Source of the DNA: an uncultured Mesonia sp.
GTDB taxonomy: Bacteria > Bacteroidota > Bacteroidia > Flavobacteriales > Flavobacteriaceae
NCBI GenBank assembly: GCA_947499595.1
Contig: CANMOY010000003.1
Coordinates: 1-64,000 of the forward strand
Reading direction: 5' to 3'
DNA: 64,000 nt
Every line of letters begins with the position of its first letter. The stretch's first letter is position 1. This document shows positions 34,227 through 43,439 of the stretch, in pieces. Made by a program: the position numbers and the translations under genes. Below the pieces are notes generated by a model. It saw nothing but the letters and a program-made list of their open reading frames with translations. It was not told the DNA's origin and ran no database searches.

Positions 34227-35657
34227 ATGGAAGTAAATGATCAAGAAATCGCAGTAGGGCTAGACATAGGTACAACCAAAATTGTAGCTATGATTGGTCG
34301 GTATAATGAATACGGTAAAACCGAAGTTTTGGGTGTTGGTAAATCTAAAAGCTTAGGAGTGCATCGTGGCGTGGTTAATAATATAACCCAAACCATACAA
34401 TCTATACAACATGCCGTAGAACAAGCAGTTGCCGATGCCGGAATTGAAGTGAAAGATGTGGTAGTGGGTATTGCTGGTCAACACATCAGAAGTTTACAAC
34501 ATAGCGATTATATTACCCGTGAGAATGCTGAAGAAGTAATTGGTGCTCAAGATATAGAAACCTTGTGTAACCAGGTACATAAATTAGTTATGTTACCAGG
34601 CGAGGAGATTATTCATGTTTTGCCCCAGGAATATAAAATAGACGGTCAAGGCGAAATAACTGAGCCAATCGGTATGTACGGCGGTAGATTGGAGGCCAAT
34701 TTTCATGTGGTGGTAGGTCAGATCTCATCTATCAGAAACATAGGTCGTTGTATAAAAAGCTCTGGATTAGAACTAGAGGGAGTTACCTTAGAGCCATTAG
34801 CATCCGCCAAAGCGGTATTAAGTCAAGAAGAGAAAGAAGCCGGTGTTGCATTGGTTGATATAGGAGGAGGAACTTCTGATTTGGCTATTTTTAAAGATGG
34901 TATCATACGCCACACGGCAGTAATCCCATTTGGAGGAAATGTAATTACCGAAGATATTAAAGAGGGGTGCAGCATTATTGAAAAGCAAGCAGAGCTCCTT
35001 AAGGTGAAATTTGGTTCAGCTTGGCCTGGAGAAAATAAAGAAAATGAAATTGTATCTATTCCTGGCTTACGCGGAAGAGAACCCAAAGAAATATCTTTAA
35101 AAAATTTATCGAAAATCATTCATTACCGGGCGGTTGAAATCATTGAACAGATTTATTTAGAGATAAAAAATTACGGTCACGAAGAACAAAAGAAAAAACT
35201 TATTGCAGGTATAGTTATTACCGGTGGAGGCGCACAATTAAAGCACTTAAAGCAATTGGTTGAATATGTAACCGGTATGGATACCCGTATAGGGTACCCC
35301 AACGAGCACCTTGCAGGCGATAGCAATAAAGAAACCACCAGTCCTATGTACGCCACGGCTGTAGGTCTAGTTTTAAACAGTCTAGAGCGTAAACAGCAAG
35401 AAAAACAAGAGCGATTAGAAGCCGAACTTCGCCGTAAACACGCCGAGAATCATCAAGGTGTTAAAAGTGTTAATAGTGAAGACACTGGTAATATTGAGAA
35501 TGATTCAGTAAAGGAAGAGCAAATTGAAGGCGAACAACTAGAGCAAACCCATCAAGAAGAACAAGAGCAAGAGGTGAAAGCCAGTAATGTGGCCCGCAAG
35601 AGCATTTTCGAAAAATGGTTTGACACCTTAAAAGATTTTTTAGATAAAGTAGAATAA
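34227..35657 (+). CDS. ftsA: Cell division protein FtsA
   Basis: 476 residues. Actin-like ATPase that tethers FtsZ to the membrane. GLDIGTTKI at 11-19 (phosphate 1), VDIGGGTSDLAIF around 207-219 (phosphate 2), TGGGAQLKHL around 332-341. After ~390 comes a long Glu/Gln-rich linker and a final amphipathic stretch SIFEKWFDTLKDFLDKV, fit for membrane binding. The linker makes it longer than E. coli FtsA (420). Confidence 0.95.
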   Translation: MEVNDQEIAVGLDIGTTKIVAMIGRYNEYGKTEVLGVGKSKSLGVHRGVVNNITQTIQSIQHAVEQAVADAGIEVKDVVVGIAGQHIRSLQHSDYITRENAEEVIGAQDIETLCNQVHKLVMLPGEEIIHVLPQEYKIDGQGEITEPIGMYGGRLEANFHVVVGQISSIRNIGRCIKSSGLELEGVTLEPLASAKAVLSQEEKEAGVALVDIGGGTSDLAIFKDGIIRHTAVIPFGGNVITEDIKEGCSIIEKQAELLKVKFGSAWPGENKENEIVSIPGLRGREPKEISLKNLSKIIHYRAVEIIEQIYLEIKNYGHEEQKKKLIAGIVITGGGAQLKHLKQLVEYVTGMDTRIGYPNEHLAGDSNKETTSPMYATAVGLVLNSLERKQQEKQERLEAELRRKHAENHQGVKSVNSEDTGNIENDSVKEEQIEGEQLEQTHQEEQEQEVKASNVARKSIFEKWFDTLKDFLDKVE

Positions 35658-35695
35658 AGTAAATAAGCGAAGCATAACACCCAAAATATAGAATT

Positions 35696-37681
35696 ATGAG
35701 CAGCACAGAATTCGACATTTCATTTGATTTACCCAAAAATCAATCTAACGTGATCAAAGTGATTGGCGTTGGTGGCGGCGGTTCAAACGCCATTAATCAT
35801 ATGTTTGAACAAGGAATAAAAGGAGTAGATTTTGTTGTGTGCAACACCGATGCGCAGGCCCTAGAAAATAGTCCGGTTCCTATTAAGTTACAATTAGGAG
35901 TAAACCTAACCGAGGGGTTAGGAGCAGGTGCTAATCCAGAGATTGGAGAGCAGGCCGCTTTAGAGAGTTTTGAAGACCTTAAGAGCATGCTTAATACCAA
36001 TACAAAAATGGTATTCATTACCGCAGGTATGGGTGGAGGTACCGGAACTGGAGCCGCACCAATCATTGCTCAACAGGCTAAAGAGATGGGAATTCTTACC
36101 GTAGGTATTGTAACTATTCCATTTCAGTTTGAAGGTAAAACAAGAAATGATCAAGCTCAACAAGGGGTAGAAAAATTAAGAAAACAAGTAGACTCGCTTA
36201 TTGTTATTAATAATAATAAACTTCGTGAGGTTTATGGTAATTTAGGCTTTAAAGCCGGATTCTCTAAGGCCGATGAAGTTTTAGCTACTGCCTCACGAGG
36301 TATTGCAGAAGTAATTACACATCACTACCAACAAAATATAGATTTACGTGATGCTAAAACGGTATTGAGTAATAGCGGTACGGCCATTATGGGGTCTTCA
36401 ACCGCCTCAGGTAGCAATAGAGCTCAAGAAGCGATCATTAAAGCACTAGATTCACCTTTATTAAATGATAATAAAATTACGGGCGCCAAAAACGTGTTGC
36501 TGCTTATTGTTTCGGGCTCCCAAGAAATTACTATCGATGAAATTGGAGAGATCAATGATCATATTCAAAATGAAGCAGGGCATAGTGCGAATATCATTAT
36601 GGGTGTAGGGGAAGACTCTAACCTTGATGAATCTATATCGGTAACCATAATTGCTACTGGTTTTGATGTAGAACAACAAAATGTAATTGTTAATACAGAG
36701 GCCAAGAAGATCATTCACACCTTAGAAGATGAGCAGAAGGTAGTTCAAGATTTAAGCGAAAAGCGATTTCAAGCGCGATCATCTGCCATAGATGAGCCTT
36801 TGCCTAAAGAAGAGCAGGAAGAGAGAGTAGTGCACACGCTATTTGAGCAAGAGCAGCTTGAAGAACCACAAGAGTCTACTAATGCGCAAGAACAAGAAGT
36901 GCAAGCTTCCGCGGAAGCGAATACAGATGATTTTGTTTTTGTTGATGCAACTAAGAATACAACCAAAGAACAAGAGCCAGTAGAAGAGAAAAGACAGGTT
37001 GAAGAAGATAAGGAGAAAGAACAGGTAAATTTTACATTTGATTTCCCTATTAATCCTATAGCTTCAAAACCTGCTCCTTCATCTATTTCGGAGGAGACTG
37101 CAAAAACACCTACAGAAGTAGAACCTACATCATCTAAAATTATTCACAGGCTTGAGGAAGAGCCGCACGAAAAGCAAACACCATCTGCGCCAAAACCCAA
37201 TGTAACAGGAGGAGTAAAACGCTATAGTTTAGATGACTATATGGAGGAGGAAAAACAGTTCCAAGAAAATAGAGCTCCAGAGGAAGATTATAGACAACAG
37301 ACTCAAATTGAAGTTAAACAGCCTGTTTCTGAACCTATAAGTAAGGTTGAGGCCGCTTCTTTTGAGAATAAAAATAATCCGGTAGAAGAGCCAAAAGATA
37401 CAGAAGAAATCGATCCTTTAGAAAACCCAATATCGCAAGATCTTATTGCACGAGCGGCAGAGAGACGTAAGCGCATGAAGGAGTTTAACTATAAGTTTAG
37501 GAATAATTCATCTATAGAAGAAATTGAACGAATGCCAGCATATAAGCGAGCCGGTCTCGATTTAGAAGAAGGAGAAACCACAGGTGATACAAAACTATCT
37601 CGAACCAGTGTAAATGGTTCTTCAAAGGATGATTTGAATTTTAGAACAAATAACTCGTTTTTACACGATAATGTAGATTAA
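35696..37681 (+). CDS. ftsZ: Tubulin-like division protein FtsZ, long C-terminal linker
   Basis: 661 residues, against 383 in E. coli. GTPase domain ~1-330 with tubulin signature GGGTGTG at 113-119 and NTDAQAL around 50-56. The T7 loop lies near 215 (DLRDAKTVLSN). Residues ~345-600 are a Glu/Gln/Pro-rich, disordered linker. The last ~60 residues are again conserved-looking (EEIERMPAYKRAGLDLE, then NNSFLHDNVD at the very end). The long linker is a known trait of Bacteroidota FtsZ. 38 bp after ftsA. Confidence 0.97.
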   Translation: MSSTEFDISFDLPKNQSNVIKVIGVGGGGSNAINHMFEQGIKGVDFVVCNTDAQALENSPVPIKLQLGVNLTEGLGAGANPEIGEQAALESFEDLKSMLNTNTKMVFITAGMGGGTGTGAAPIIAQQAKEMGILTVGIVTIPFQFEGKTRNDQAQQGVEKLRKQVDSLIVINNNKLREVYGNLGFKAGFSKADEVLATASRGIAEVITHHYQQNIDLRDAKTVLSNSGTAIMGSSTASGSNRAQEAIIKALDSPLLNDNKITGAKNVLLLIVSGSQEITIDEIGEINDHIQNEAGHSANIIMGVGEDSNLDESISVTIIATGFDVEQQNVIVNTEAKKIIHTLEDEQKVVQDLSEKRFQARSSAIDEPLPKEEQEERVVHTLFEQEQLEEPQESTNAQEQEVQASAEANTDDFVFVDATKNTTKEQEPVEEKRQVEEDKEKEQVNFTFDFPINPIASKPAPSSISEETAKTPTEVEPTSSKIIHRLEEEPHEKQTPSAPKPNVTGGVKRYSLDDYMEEEKQFQENRAPEEDYRQQTQIEVKQPVSEPISKVEAASFENKNNPVEEPKDTEEIDPLENPISQDLIARAAERRKRMKEFNYKFRNNSSIEEIERMPAYKRAGLDLEEGETTGDTKLSRTSVNGSSKDDLNFRTNNSFLHDNVD

Positions 37682-37692
37682 ATACAAAATTT

Positions 37693-38139
37693 ATGAGTTT
37701 AGAAAAACAAGTAATGATAAAAATGAAAGAGGCCATGAAATCGAAAGATCAAATGGCCTTAGGAGCACTGCGTGCTATAAAAAATGCATTGATTTTAGCT
37801 AAGACAGAGGCTAATGCGACGGATTTGACTGAAGAGCAAGAAATCCAGATAGTGCAAAAATTAGTGAAGCAACGTAGAGATAGCGCAGAAATTTACCAAA
37901 GTCAACAACGTGAAGATTTGGCAGAGCCAGAACTAGCCGAAGCTGAGGTTATTACTCAATTTTTACCCAAACAGCTTACTGAACCCGAGATTGAAGCCGA
38001 AGTGCAAGCTATAATTGCAGAAGTAGGAGCGTCTGGAATGCAAGATATGGGTAAAGTAATGGGTATAGCCAGCCAAAAAATGATGGGAAAAGCCGATGGT
38101 AAAACCATTTCGGCAATTGTTAGAAAAAAATTAGCATAA
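37693..38139 (+). CDS. GatB/YqeY domain protein
   Basis: 148 residues, the usual length of the stand-alone YqeY family. N-terminal helical part (LEKQVMIKMKEAMKSKD...LGALRAIKNALI) and C-terminal segment QDMGKVMGIASQKMMGKADGK. Similar to the tRNA-binding tail of GatB amidotransferase; role of the free form is unknown. 11 bp after ftsZ, last gene of the cluster. Confidence 0.92.
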   Translation: MSLEKQVMIKMKEAMKSKDQMALGALRAIKNALILAKTEANATDLTEEQEIQIVQKLVKQRRDSAEIYQSQQREDLAEPELAEAEVITQFLPKQLTEPEIEAEVQAIIAEVGASGMQDMGKVMGIASQKMMGKADGKTISAIVRKKLA

Positions 38140-38182
38140 GTATACTATATTAGGTATTTTTGCGCTGCTTAAATAGCTATTA

Positions 38183-38256
38183 GGCCCCGTGGCGCAACTG
38201 AATAGCGCATCAGATTTCGGCTCTGAGGGTTGCAGGTTTGAATCCTGCCGGGGTCA
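38183..38256 (+). tRNA. tRNA-Arg (anticodon TCG)
   Basis: 74 nt, full cloverleaf. Acceptor GGCCCCG/CGGGGTC (one G-T pair), D stem GCGC/GCGC, anticodon stem TCAGA/TCTGA with loop TTTCGGC (anticodon TCG at 38217-38219), T stem GCAGG/CCTGC with TTTGAAT loop, discriminator A at 38256. CCA is not encoded. Its 3' end is repeated 114 bp downstream. Confidence 0.96.
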
Positions 38257-38264
38257 CGAATAAA

Positions 38265-38319
38265 TAAAAAAGCCTTACTTTCTACCAAGCTTGCTTGAAA
38301 CTGAAAGTGAGGCTTTTTT
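38265..38319 (+). terminator. Rho-independent terminator of tRNA-Arg
   Basis: Long stem AAAAAGCCTTACTTTC/GAAAGTGAGGCTTTTTT (one G-T) around a 20-nt loop that has its own small stem CAAG/CTTG. Confidence 0.85.
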
Positions 38320-38358
38320 ATTTTCAAAGCGGAGCTTTGTCAGGAAGACGCAGTCAAT

Positions 38359-38439
38359 CTGCCGGGGTCAATTTTTTAGTCCATAACCTCTTGTTTTTCA
38401 AGGGGTTATTTTTTTCTTGTGTCGCCCGTTGTGTCGCCC
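38359..38439 (+). other. att-like scar: tRNA 3' end repeat plus arm-type repeats
   Basis: CTGCCGGGGTCA at 38359-38370 is an exact 12-bp copy of the tRNA-Arg 3' end (38245-38256). Beyond it are two 11-bp direct repeats TTGTGTCGCCC at 38417-38427 and 38429-38439, spaced by 12 bp. A tRNA 3' end core with nearby short direct repeats is the layout of a tyrosine recombinase attachment site (core plus arm-type sites). No integrase gene remains in the window. Confidence 0.6.
38383..38413 (+). terminator. Terminator-like hairpin inside the scar
   Basis: TAACCTCTTG/CAAGGGGTTA (one G-T) with a TTTTT loop, then seven T. No intact gene precedes it. Confidence 0.6.
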
Positions 38440-38798
38440 TTTTAAATTTTCTTAAACTTCCTCATAACGCGCATGCAGAATTTCTATTAGTTATTGAGAT
38501 CAACTTTATCTAAGCATTTGATATAAACTTATAAAGAGCTCTTTTTTAAAGGTTATAAACATTTTTTGTCATCAATTTTATTCCTAAAGTGTAAAAACTA
38601 CCAGATTAGACTTAACTTTTAAGTACATAAATTCTAGATGAAATCATTTAACATCTCTAGTTCAACTATAATTTTATGAGAAAACATAATTATTAGATTC
38701 ATTTAATTTAAAATCCGTTAATCTGATGTAGTGAATTATGTAAATATTCACATATTTTTTGTGTTTATTTTTTAACTTTAAGTTAAATATTATAATTT
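38440..38798. other. AT-rich gap, no gene seen
   Basis: About 360 bases between the att-like scar and the lipoprotein gene. A 72-codon frame that starts at 38295 and ends here spans a terminator and the repeats and is not credible. I find no RNA gene and no strong promoter; TAACTTTA at 38773 is only -7-like. Confidence 0.5.
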
Positions 38799-39227
38799 AT
38801 GAAGGTGCTAAATAAATTGTTTTGCCTTATGATAGTTGTTGCTTCGGTAGCCTGCGATAATGACGACGGTAACGCACCAAACCAAAATCAATGCTCTTAC
38901 CTAGGTTTTTCTTATTTAGACACAAATAACAACACAAGCATCCTTATTCCAGAAGCCGATTTATACACCGATTTTTTTATCTCCTCATCGAACGGGCCAG
39001 AAGTTGAGATTTATAAAACCTCTCAACCTGGTAGTTTTTACTTTTTAACCACTACTGTGGGGTTAAATGCAACAGGAACTGGAACGCTTAGTTTAAATGG
39101 GAATGTATATAATGTAAATGTAATTTGCCAGCGAACTGGTAACACGGTAGGAGATGAAATGCGATTTGATTTGACTGCAAATGGTTTAGAAGCCGAATTT
39201 TGTGTTATTATAGATAGAGTCCAATAG
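38799..39227 (+). CDS. Small lipoprotein, unknown function
   Basis: 142 residues. Lipoprotein signal with lipobox SVAC (Cys19), followed directly by DNDDGN. An acidic run just after the lipid cysteine resembles the export signal that sends lipoproteins to the cell surface in Flavobacteria, so surface exposure is possible. Two further Cys pairs (QCSYLGF, ICQRT, EFCVII) and beta-rich sequence. I do not recognise a family. Lies beside the att-like scar, so it may be accessory. Confidence 0.7.
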   Translation: MKVLNKLFCLMIVVASVACDNDDGNAPNQNQCSYLGFSYLDTNNNTSILIPEADLYTDFFISSSNGPEVEIYKTSQPGSFYFLTTTVGLNATGTGTLSLNGNVYNVNVICQRTGNTVGDEMRFDLTANGLEAEFCVIIDRVQ

Positions 39228-39465
39228 TATTAGAAACCGCCGCAAACTCGAAAATTTAGTAGTTACCCTAATTTAAAACTGGTTTAATAAAAATTAAACA
39301 ACTATTACGGCGGTTATAATTGGTTAATTAGCGTGTCAAAATTATGCATTTTCCTTTTTTTAAAAATACCCAGTAAAGGGTATATATAAATAAATCTCTA
39401 TGAATAGCATTTGTTTGTTCAGGTAATATTACTTTTATAGAACATCTTATTTAAAAATCATACTA

Positions 39466-40821
39466 ATGAAATATTATTTTACCCTAATCTTGTTGATTGC
39501 ATCTTCAGCGACTATGATTGCACAAGAGTTTGAAGGCTCCTGGTATGGAGTGTTGCAGGCGGGAGGTCAACGTTTAAATTTAAGTTTTCATATCAATAAA
39601 AATGAACAAGGTTTTACCACTACGATGGATAGCCCTGACCAAAACGCTAAGGGAATACCGGTTGAGGTTACGCGAATTGAAGGTGATAGATTACATCTAG
39701 AAGCGCCACAGTTGGCATTGCGTTATAGTGCAGAAATTAAAAAGGATACTCTGTTTGGTACGTTCGCTCAGGGCGGATTTAGCACAACTTTAAACTTAAC
39801 TAGAACAAAGCCTGCCCAATTACGGCCTCAAGAACCACGAGAACCTTTTCCTTACATAGTAAAAGAGGTAAGTTTTAAAAATAAAGAAGGAGGTGTACGT
39901 TTGGCTGGTAGCTTAACCCTGCCTAGTTCTAAAGGAGAATTTCCAGCAGTTATCTTATTAAGTGGTAGTGGCCCTCAAGATCGGGATGAAAGCTTAATGG
40001 GGCATAAGCCATTTTTAGTAATAGCCGATTTTTTGACTAGAAACGGTATTGCTGTTTTGCGCTACGATGATCGTGGGGTGGGAGAATCTACGGGAGATTT
40101 TAGTCAAGCCAGTTTAAACGATTTGGTAATTGATGCGGCTTCGGCACTTTCATTTTTAAAAAACCATGATCAGGTAAAAGAGATCGGTTTAGTTGGTCAT
40201 AGTGAAGGCGGATTGGTTGCTGCTATGCTTGCTAGTGGTAATTCGAATGTTGACTTTATCGTTAGTTTGGCGGGGCCCGGAGTACCTTTAGATGAACTGC
40301 TTATTACCCAAAATAAAGAATTAAGTTTGGCACTTGGTTTTACTGAGGAACAAGTACAACCAAGATTAGAATTCAATCAAAAAATGTTTGATTTAATAAA
40401 GAGCATAAGCGATGAAGAAGCTTTAAATCAGGCTGTAAATGATTTTTTTAATGAGGAAGAAATAAATTCCGCTCAAAAGCGAAATGAATTAAAACAGCAG
40501 TTTTTGAGTCCGGGTATTCGAAGTTTAATTAAAACTAATCCGGCTCTTTACTGGAGTAAAATAGAAGTGCCAATATTGGCTTTAAATGGTGCGCTAGATT
40601 TACAGGTCAACGCTAAAGACAATTTGCAAGCCATACAAAACGCAAACAGCAAAGGAGGTTCAGCAAATGTTGTCGTGAAGAATTATCCCGATTTAAATCA
40701 TTTATTTCAGAAAGCTAAAACGGGATTACCGGCGGAATATGGGCAGATTGAGCAGACTATTGCTCCTATAGTTTTGCAAGATATTCTAGATTTTATTAAC
40801 CGCAATATTAAAAGAGAATAA
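39466..40821 (+). CDS. Secreted alpha/beta hydrolase (S9/S33-like)
   Basis: 451 residues. Signal peptide to about residue 20 (MIAQ). An N-terminal beta domain (~21-115, EGSWYGVLQAGGQRLNLSF) of the kind found before such hydrolases is followed by the hydrolase domain. GSGPQDRDE at 167-175, RYDDRGVGESTG at 199-210, nucleophile GHSEGG at 244-249 (Ser246), Asp near 366-378 (LNGALDLQV), His in PDLNHLFQ (about 405-412). Probably a periplasmic esterase or peptidase; substrate unknown. TTTG at 39410 and TACTTTTA at 39430 are a plausible promoter. Confidence 0.88.
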   Translation: MKYYFTLILLIASSATMIAQEFEGSWYGVLQAGGQRLNLSFHINKNEQGFTTTMDSPDQNAKGIPVEVTRIEGDRLHLEAPQLALRYSAEIKKDTLFGTFAQGGFSTTLNLTRTKPAQLRPQEPREPFPYIVKEVSFKNKEGGVRLAGSLTLPSSKGEFPAVILLSGSGPQDRDESLMGHKPFLVIADFLTRNGIAVLRYDDRGVGESTGDFSQASLNDLVIDAASALSFLKNHDQVKEIGLVGHSEGGLVAAMLASGNSNVDFIVSLAGPGVPLDELLITQNKELSLALGFTEEQVQPRLEFNQKMFDLIKSISDEEALNQAVNDFFNEEEINSAQKRNELKQQFLSPGIRSLIKTNPALYWSKIEVPILALNGALDLQVNAKDNLQAIQNANSKGGSANVVVKNYPDLNHLFQKAKTGLPAEYGQIEQTIAPIVLQDILDFINRNIKRE

Positions 40822-40844
40822 GTATATTTGAATAAAACTTCAGC

Positions 40845-41273
40845 ATGAAAAATTTACTTATTTTGCCACTTATAGCTTTATTTGTTATAGGCTGTAGCAA
40901 TGAGCGTAAGGCGCTTAAAGAAAAACACGATGAGGTACTACAAGAAGTATTTGATGCTCACGATGTAGCCATGCCTAAGATGGGAGAAATAAACACCCTG
41001 CTTAAGCAATTAGAAGAAAAAATTGATAGTACATCAGAATCAGAAAATTATATAAAAGCTCAAAAAGATTTACAGGCGGCACATAAGCATATGATGACTT
41101 GGATGCAGGATTTTTCTTCCAAATTTCCAGATGTTAACCAAATCGAAAATCTTGATGCAAAAGAATTAAAGCAACGTACGGATAGCTTAATAAGCGAAAA
41201 GCCGGCTGTGGAAGCCATGCGGGATCATGTTTTAAAAAGCATTAGCCGCGCTAAAGAAATTTTAAACAATTAG
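40845..41273 (+). CDS. Helical lipoprotein, unknown function
   Basis: 142 residues. Lipobox VIGC (Cys17). The rest is almost all charged helix (KALKEKHDEVLQEVFDAHDV, TLLKQLEEKIDST), likely a coiled-coil bundle. I recognise the general type as a common Bacteroidota periplasmic lipoprotein without known role. 23 bp after the hydrolase gene, so perhaps cotranscribed. Confidence 0.75.
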   Translation: MKNLLILPLIALFVIGCSNERKALKEKHDEVLQEVFDAHDVAMPKMGEINTLLKQLEEKIDSTSESENYIKAQKDLQAAHKHMMTWMQDFSSKFPDVNQIENLDAKELKQRTDSLISEKPAVEAMRDHVLKSISRAKEILNN

Positions 41274-41291
41274 GCTAAGGCTTTCTAAAAA

Positions 41292-41328
41292 GAAAAAGGT
41301 GGCTGCAATCGCAGTTACCTTTTTTTAT
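41292..41328. terminator. Bidirectional terminator
   Basis: AAAAAGGTGGCTGC/GCAGTTACCTTTTT stem (two G-T pairs) with AATC loop, A tract left and T tract right. Serves the lipoprotein gene and the converging oxidoreductase gene. Confidence 0.85.
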
Positions 41329-41336
41329 TAAACCAA

Positions 41337-42380
41337 CTATTGCTTTTTCTGTATTTTTTTCACCAAGTAGGCTGCATCTTTTTTTATGCCACCTAAAGTT
41401 GCAGAGCCTCGAGTATGCAGCCACGGAAGGCCTATAAAGTATAAGCCTTTCATTGTGCTCACTCCTCTGTGATGCTTGGGATAACCTTCGTGAGTAAGCT
41501 CTAAGCCTTCAATCCATTCAAAATTCGGTCGATAACCAGTTGCCCAAACGATATTTTTAACATCTTCTAAGGTCTTTAATTCGGTTTCGATGCGTTTACC
41601 ATCTGCATCGGTCGTTCTACCTACGGGTATAACATTTTCTCTATTTAGTATCTCTTTTACGTTGGTGCCAATAACAGGCTGGCGGTTATTACTTATTCTT
41701 TTTCCAATAAAACTATTTTTGCTAAATGATAAAAAACCTGTCTTTGTAAACCACCACCAAAGCGTTTTGCCTAAAATTTCTTGGGGTAAACTTTTAATAT
41801 TGGTTTCTCCTGAAAAATAAACGGTATGTTGGTTTTGTTTTGAGACTTCATCAAGTATTTGAAAACCGCTATCGCCATCACCTACTACTAGAGCGTTGCC
41901 TGCTTTTAATTGCTTTGGGTTTTGATAATAATTACTATGCATTTGACAGATTTCGTCCGCTATTTTTTTGGCACAGGGAGGTGTATAAGGAATGTGAAAA
42001 GGTCCTGTGGCAATGATAACGTTCTTGGCTTGGTAAACTCCATTTTTATGCTTTAGATGAAAAATCTCGTCTTTTTTATAAATTTTTTGAATTAAGGTGT
42101 TTAACTCAATAGGGAAATTGAAATGATTGGCGTAGGTTTTAAAATACTCAGCGACTTCATATTTATTGGGGTAATGGCCCTTTGGGGCAGGAAAATCTAA
42201 GCCGGGTAAATGATTGAACTCAGTTGGTGTAAAAAGCTTTAATGAGTCCCATCTATTTAACCAAGAAGCTCCTATTTCACTTTCTTTATCAACCATTAAA
42301 AAAGATTGATTGTTTTGTTGTAGGTAATACGCCATTGCTAGACCTGCCTGAGCAGCGCCTACAATAATAAAGTCTTTCAT
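41337..42380 (-). CDS. Flavin-containing monooxygenase-like oxidoreductase
   Basis: 347 residues. FAD site GAAQAGLA at 8-15 with acidic end MVDKE (about 29-33), GASWLNRWDSLKLFTP region (38-53) typical of flavin monooxygenases, NADPH-binding VVGDGDSGFQ (about 165-174), and ATGYRPNFEWI (about 275-285) near the end. Such proteins use NAD(P)H and O2 or reduce disulfides; substrate unknown. Divergent from the M90 peptidase gene (51 bp). Confidence 0.85.
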   Translation of the reverse strand: MKDFIIVGAAQAGLAMAYYLQQNNQSFLMVDKESEIGASWLNRWDSLKLFTPTEFNHLPGLDFPAPKGHYPNKYEVAEYFKTYANHFNFPIELNTLIQKIYKKDEIFHLKHKNGVYQAKNVIIATGPFHIPYTPPCAKKIADEICQMHSNYYQNPKQLKAGNALVVGDGDSGFQILDEVSKQNQHTVYFSGETNIKSLPQEILGKTLWWWFTKTGFLSFSKNSFIGKRISNNRQPVIGTNVKEILNRENVIPVGRTTDADGKRIETELKTLEDVKNIVWATGYRPNFEWIEGLELTHEGYPKHHRGVSTMKGLYFIGLPWLHTRGSATLGGIKKDAAYLVKKIQKKQ

Positions 42381-42431
42381 AGTTTATAGGTATTAGCCCA
42401 TGATAACGTAAAAATTTAAAAAAACCAAATT

Positions 42432-43319
42432 ATGAAATGGAATAGTGCTCTAAAAATATTCTATATTCGAAAAAAAATTAGTTTGGAAGAAGAAAAAATA
42501 AATATTTACTTTTTAGTCATTGTACTGGGGGCTCTCTTAATATTCTTTGTGCTATTTTTATTGGGTAAGATTTTTTCGACAATAGAATATATTTATGCCA
42601 CTCGTACCAATAAACCCTTATTTATCCATTTTTATTGGCCTTTGCGCAAACTTACTCAAGACCAAAAACAATTTATTAGCAAACGTTTTTCGTTTTATCG
42701 TCAATTAAATCCGCGAAAGCAACTTTTTTTTGATCACAGGGTAAGTGGTTTTTTAAAGCATAAAACTTTTGAAGGTCGTTCAGGGTTTGTGGTCACTCCA
42801 GAAGTAGAATTGTATGTGGCGGCCACTGCTGTCATGCTTACTTTTGGGATGCGTCGCTATAAGTTACCTATCTTGCAAAAAATTTTGATTTATCCAGAAA
42901 TCTATCGCTCAACAATCACGAAACAGGATCACAAGGGGGAGTTTAATCCGCTTTTAAAAACTATGGTTTTAAGTTGGAAAGACTTTCTTCTGGGTTTTGA
43001 ACATCGCAGCGATAATGTTAATCTGGGGATTCATGAATTTATCCATGTCATCCAAATTAATAGTTATAAAGAGTCTAGTATTAGTGGAGATATTTTTATA
43101 GATGCCAGTAAAGAGATTATAAACAAGCTTAAGAAAGACTCTTATAGAAATTATGTGCTGCACTCAAAGTTTTTTAGAAACTATGCATTTACCAATGAAT
43201 TTGAGTTTATTGCGGTTTTGGTTGAGCATTTTATTGAATCGCCGCAGCGTTTAAAACAAGAATTCCCCGATTTATATATAAAAACCAGGGAAATGCTTAA
43301 TTACCGAATGATTCATTAA
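42432..43319 (+). CDS. Membrane-bound zinc peptidase, M90/MtfA-like
   Basis: 295 residues. One membrane helix at about 24-46. The zinc motif HEFIH at 201-205 lies in a helix GIHEFIHVIQ, with FTNEFEFIAVLVEHFIE (about 252-268) giving the third ligand and conserved Glu. MtfA of E. coli is a soluble peptidase linked to Mlc; here there is an added N-terminal membrane helix. Substrate unknown. Codon use is similar to its neighbours. Confidence 0.82.
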   Translation: MKWNSALKIFYIRKKISLEEEKINIYFLVIVLGALLIFFVLFLLGKIFSTIEYIYATRTNKPLFIHFYWPLRKLTQDQKQFISKRFSFYRQLNPRKQLFFDHRVSGFLKHKTFEGRSGFVVTPEVELYVAATAVMLTFGMRRYKLPILQKILIYPEIYRSTITKQDHKGEFNPLLKTMVLSWKDFLLGFEHRSDNVNLGIHEFIHVIQINSYKESSISGDIFIDASKEIINKLKKDSYRNYVLHSKFFRNYAFTNEFEFIAVLVEHFIESPQRLKQEFPDLYIKTREMLNYRMIH

Positions 43320-43439
43320 AAAAGCGGCAAAAAAAAGTTGAAACAATTGATACAGAGCGCTTATGGGTTAGTTAGTATGAGCTTTGTATAAAATATATTA
43401 TTAAGTATACAGAATTTTGCCGCCTTTAGTTGAAAAAAA

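Noticed and set aside
38295-38513. 72-codon frame after tRNA-Arg
   Set aside because: It runs through the tRNA terminator, the att-like repeat and a second hairpin; no protein-like composition.
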